From positions 2,867,001 to 2,931,000 of the forward strand of contig NZ_LN831776.1 of the NCBI RefSeq assembly GCF_000981585.1: a stretch of 64,000 bases of DNA. The letters run 5' to 3'. Below the pieces are notes generated by a model, which was not told the DNA's origin, ran no database searches, and saw only the letters and a list, made by a program, of their open reading frames with translations. Shown here in pieces: positions 61,073 to 64,000 of this stretch. Numbering within the stretch: the stretch's first letter is position 1; the number at the start of each line of letters is the position of its first letter. The translations under genes were made by a program, and so were the position numbers. The DNA comes from Paenibacillus riograndensis SBR5. GTDB taxonomy: Bacteria; Bacillota; Bacilli; Paenibacillales; Paenibacillaceae.

Positions 61073-61101
61073 CAGTTTCTGCGGTCCCTTATTGCTCTAT
61101 G

Positions 61102-61929
61102 TTATGTCTGAAGCTGGTTGAACCTGTCCTGGAGCCATGCTGCTGATTGTTTCATGTAAGCCAGTTGATCAGCAGCGTCAAAATGCTCAATGGCTGCCGT
61201 GTTCTTGTACCCGCTAGCCTCCAGCCGGTCCAAAATCTCTTCAATCGGAATGCACCCGGAGCCGACAGGAGAAGGAAACAGCCGGGTCCCGTTAGTGCTG
61301 ATCTTCGGAGTTTCACCAGGGTGTTCTTCGAGTGAGCGGTCTTTGCAGTGGACATGAACGATTCTCGATTTCAGCTTCTCGAAGGCTTCCAGCGCATCTT
61401 CGCCCCGGTAGATGAAATTCCCTGTATCGAAGGTGATGCCAAGCTTCGGAACCTCATTCAGGAACCATAGCAATTCTCCGGAAGTGGAAAATGGCGCCCG
61501 GCTGTCATCGAAATCTTCCAGGGTGACAACCAGTCCTTTGCGCCCGGCATACTCGCTCATTTCCCTGAGTGCCGCAGCCATGTGCCGCAGCGAGCGTTCC
61601 CGCAGCTCCTGGTCTGCCGGCTCATCGATGAAGCCGGGAATCACAAGAACTTTGCCCGCACCCAAAAATGCAGCCGTATCAATGAATGTAAGGCCGGGCC
61701 GGACATCAGGAGCATTGCCGAAATCAAAAAAAGCGTACATGGAAGCTACGGAAATTCCGGCTTGCTCCAGCAGGTTTTTCATAGCCTCAGGGCTTGGCTG
61801 CACCTCATCCAGATCCAGCTCTACAGCCTGAATGCCATATCCGCGCACCAGACGCAGCACCTCCGGCAGCGGCAGTCCCGTTTGTTTGCTAGCAGTCACT
61901 ATATGGTTGTAAAACACAGAAATTTGCAT
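61102..61929 (-). CDS. Sugar phosphate isomerase/epimerase-type TIM-barrel protein
   Basis: 275 residues, AP-endonuclease-2-like fold. Metal-site residues are seen as VTLEDFDD (Glu, about 153), GITFDTGNF (Asp), VHVHCKD (His) and TAAIEHFD (Glu), the usual set of xylose-isomerase-like barrels such as IolE/IolI or hydroxypyruvate isomerase. The second of two adjacent ATGs (61927-61929) is preferred, six bases after AAAGGAG; 61932 is possible. It is divergent from a Gfo/Idh/MocA oxidoreductase, a common partner in sugar or inositol breakdown. Confidence 0.88.
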   Translation of the reverse strand: MQISVFYNHIVTASKQTGLPLPEVLRLVRGYGIQAVELDLDEVQPSPEAMKNLLEQAGISVASMYAFFDFGNAPDVRPGLTFIDTAAFLGAGKVLVIPGFIDEPADQELRERSLRHMAAALREMSEYAGRKGLVVTLEDFDDSRAPFSTSGELLWFLNEVPKLGITFDTGNFIYRGEDALEAFEKLKSRIVHVHCKDRSLEEHPGETPKISTNGTRLFPSPVGSGCIPIEEILDRLEASGYKNTAAIEHFDAADQLAYMKQSAAWLQDRFNQLQT

Positions 61930-62133
61930 CATGAGCTCCTTTCATTCTGTGAAATCCTGCAATCGCTTCCTTGATTAGTATAGGGGATATCCGGCAGGGG
62001 TTCCACTGGAATCCGCGGGGAGGACAGGCGTCCTTTTTTTGATTCATCAGAAAGGATATATTAGGATCAACGCAAAGTACATGGATCATTCCATACAAAG
62101 GCTAAGAATCTTTATACAAGGGAGAGAACACAT

Positions 62134-63126
62134 TTGAATATAGCGAAGCTCAGTTTTATCGGTGCAGGGTTTCACGCATCTACGAATATTTACCCGTCGG
62201 CCATCCAGGCGGGGGCAGAAATTGTTGCGGTTGCGACCCGGAAGCTGGAGCGCTCCAGAGCTGCACTCCAGCGGTTCGGCAGCAGCGGCTTACCTTACAG
62301 CGACTACCGGAAAATGCTGCAGGATACAGAATGCGATGGAGTCGTGGTAGTCGCACAGCCACAGGATCAAACCGCCCTGGTGCTGGATTGTATCCATGCC
62401 GGAAAAAATGTCTATGTGGACAAGCCGCTTGGCTGGAATGGCCCGGAAGCGCTTCAGCTTGCAGATGCAGCCGAGCAAGCCGGAGTGGTGCTGATGGTGG
62501 GATTCATGAAACGTTATGCCCCCGTCTACTTGAAGCTGAAGGAGCTGATTGCGGAAGGAACACTGGGTGCAGCCCGTTCTTTCCAGGCCCGCTTTGCAGT
62601 GGACAGCACGCCTTTCTGCAAAGATGAAGAGCAGTTCTTGAAGCTCGCCGCCATTCATATTGTGGATTTATTGCGTTTTTTGTTCGGTGAAGCCGTGCAA
62701 ATCTCGGGGTTCACGAATAATGACAATGAACGGATCGCCCAGAGCATTTCCCTGAAATTCGCCAATGGCGTCGTGGGCAGCGTCTATTTTGCCGGGATGA
62801 GCGCATGGTCCAGAGAAAGCGAGAGCCTGACAGTTACCTTCGACCACGGCTTTGTCTGTGCGGATGAAGTCGTGAAGCTGTCGGTTCACCATTCGCTGGC
62901 GGGCAGCGGACTGCCCTGGCAATCGCTTGCAGAGCAGGATATGGTGTTCACCCCATCCGCATCTGCGATGTCCGGCGGCTACAGAGATCTATATCTGCGG
63001 GGCTTCGCCGGTGAAATGGCGCATTTCATGAAATGCTGCCGTGAAGGGCTGACGCCTGTCTCCAGCGGCCGGGATAATGTGAAAACCATGGAGCTGTGCG
63101 ATGCCATATTGTCTGCTTTGATGTAG
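62134..63126 (+). CDS. Gfo/Idh/MocA-family oxidoreductase
   Basis: 330 residues. The N-terminal NAD(P)-binding fold starts KLSFIGAGFHAS, with EIVAVATRKLERS, and the family motif KNVYVDKPLGW holds the conserved Lys-Pro; KRYAPVYLKLKELI and HIVDLLRFLFG belong to the substrate domain. TTG start 62134 after GGGAGAGAACA. Likely a sugar or inositol dehydrogenase acting with the divergent isomerase-like protein; substrate unknown. Confidence 0.9.
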   Translation: MNIAKLSFIGAGFHASTNIYPSAIQAGAEIVAVATRKLERSRAALQRFGSSGLPYSDYRKMLQDTECDGVVVVAQPQDQTALVLDCIHAGKNVYVDKPLGWNGPEALQLADAAEQAGVVLMVGFMKRYAPVYLKLKELIAEGTLGAARSFQARFAVDSTPFCKDEEQFLKLAAIHIVDLLRFLFGEAVQISGFTNNDNERIAQSISLKFANGVVGSVYFAGMSAWSRESESLTVTFDHGFVCADEVVKLSVHHSLAGSGLPWQSLAEQDMVFTPSASAMSGGYRDLYLRGFAGEMAHFMKCCREGLTPVSSGRDNVKTMELCDAILSALM

Positions 63127-63466
63127 TAATCACCCACAACGTGCCGCTTGTTTGGCTTCCGGACTGTAGATCCGCTGAAATTTAAGCAAATCCGGCAAAT
63201 AAAAAAGCCGCCTCACTGCAGCCTGCCTGGTAAATCTCAGACAGTAAATGCAGTAAAACGGCGTGTACTTCACGTCATCTATAGTTCATTAAATATCATC
63301 TATGAGTGCATCAGATATGTATCTTGAATCAGAGTTTGGGTCCTCGCGTATGGCCTTTTTTGGACCCACGATAATTGGATAATACTACAGCGGAAAGTAT
63401 AAGTCTATATTTTTTTTGGTTTCTCTCTATACTTATGAGTATTCTCATCAGGAAAAGAGGGGCTAT
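63127..63466. other. Intergenic region with inverted repeats
   Basis: No gene seen. At 63206-63262, GCCG and ACTGCA pair with TGCAGT and CGGC to form a large imperfect hairpin. TGGGTCC (63337-63343) and GGACCCA (63362-63368) form another with a T run in the loop. Neither is a plain terminator in the plus direction. Confidence 0.4.
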
Positions 63467-64000
63467 ATGATTGTTAATCGAAGTGAAACGGATGAAAAGG
63501 TATATTTGCAGAAAGTAGCAGCAAGGCTTCAGAACGCGTTGGAAGCAGCAGACAGGCGTATTCACTCAGCCGGGGAAGAGATTCTTGCGGCCAAAAAATA
63601 CCTCTGGGCCAACTCCGCGCAGATCGATCCTGCGGAACGGGCAGCCAACAAAGTTGAGATTTCCTTGAGCATTGATCATGGTGAACAAGCAGTAGTCAAG
63701 CGGGACAGGCTGCGGAAGCTGCTTCAGACACCTTATTTTGGCAGAGTTGATTTCCTGGAAGACCATCATCCGGAGGCCTTGGCCTGCTACATAGGGGTGC
63801 ATGCTTTTGCCGAAGAAGACAGTCAGGAGAATGTGATCTATGACTGGCGTTCTCCCATCGCAAGCATGTTCTATGATTTCAATACCGGCAAGGCCGGCTA
63901 TTCCGCACCTTCCGGAGAGGTGGCCGGGGAAATCACGCTAAAAAGACAATACAGCATCAAAAACAGTGAGCTGGAATATATGATCGAAAGCTCCATGAAC
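63467..64000 (+). CDS. helD: HelD-type UvrD-like helicase / RNA polymerase recycling factor (partial)
   Basis: The first 178 residues are present; the gene runs past the window end. The N-terminus is a long antiparallel coiled-coil (about 5-75), the arm that enters the RNA polymerase secondary channel in HelD. It is followed by YFGRVDF and the block VIYDWRSPIASMFYDF, which is diagnostic of HelD/YvgS, then GEVAGEITLKRQYSI. HelD releases stalled RNA polymerase from DNA using ATP. ATG 63467 follows AAAGAGGGGC. It is absent from the supplied frame list because it has no stop in the window. Confidence 0.88.
   Translation, partial: MIVNRSETDEKVYLQKVAARLQNALEAADRRIHSAGEEILAAKKYLWANSAQIDPAERAANKVEISLSIDHGEQAVVKRDRLRKLLQTPYFGRVDFLEDHHPEALACYIGVHAFAEEDSQENVIYDWRSPIASMFYDFNTGKAGYSAPSGEVAGEITLKRQYSIKNSELEYMIESSMN

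Overview
The window looks like chromosomal DNA of a spore-forming Gram-positive bacterium, most likely Paenibacillus or a close relative. The support is a forespore-type small acid-soluble spore protein gene with a sigma-G-like promoter, the Bacillales gene order polA-mutM-ytaF-coaE followed by nrdR, strong purine-rich Shine-Dalgarno sites, frequent GTG/TTG starts, and PhoP, Fur and TPP control sites of Firmicutes type. The assignment is inferred from gene content only. No prophage, transposase, CRISPR array or plasmid function was recognised.

Layout. 1-192 is the end of a membrane protein gene. 193-1599 is a long non-coding mosaic of several repeat families. 1600-2469 is a stress-type short-chain dehydrogenase. 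2650-5757 is a TPP-riboswitch-controlled thiazole operon (tenI-thiS-thiG-thiH). An HD-domain nucleotidase (reverse strand) and a fused class I fumarase follow. 9014-12194 holds a secreted multidomain amylase with a LacI/CcpA-type operator. 12523-17015 is a phosphate block (phoR, phoP, pstB, phoU) with well-formed PhoP boxes. 17274-23888 is a core block: polA, mutM, ytaF, coaE, a lytic transglycosylase, ssp and nrdR. tRNA-Ala and tRNA-Lys follow.

From 25122 the content becomes accessory: a tandem TerD-domain gene with an unknown partner; a four-gene two-component/ABC exporter operon; an amino-acid permease; a TetR-controlled FMN-binding protein plus flavodoxin; a VOC protein, a LysR regulator and a DJ-1 protein; a class I aldolase divergent from a short pyruvate kinase; and an AraC regulator divergent from a nucleotidyltransferase/UvrA-like/FGE-like operon. 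A toxin-antitoxin pair sits next to a second tRNA-Lys. A Fur-controlled siderophore uptake system, a luciferase-like oxidoreductase and a SUKH-domain protein come next. The right end has a TetR/membrane protein pair, two DUF1801 proteins around an M3 peptidase, GNAT and MerR genes, two sugar-type enzymes, and the start of a HelD-type helicase gene cut by the window edge.

The most unusual signal is non-coding. Five intergenic regions (about 0.87-1.1, 8.5-8.76, 24.1-24.3, 40.6-40.9 and 53.8-54.1 kb) carry about 20 copies of a short motif built on TGGAAAAAG followed by CTAATT, arranged in opposing orientations. Two of these regions belong to a near-identical composite element of about 290 bp ending in a terminator-like hairpin. 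A separate repeat of about 300 bp is shared between 0.3-0.58 and 53.5-53.8 kb. The best candidates for a less-described protein system are the nucleotidyltransferase/UvrA-like/FGE-like operon (42146-46629) and the TetR-FMN_bind-flavodoxin cassette (34237-35984), whose two operators match each other.
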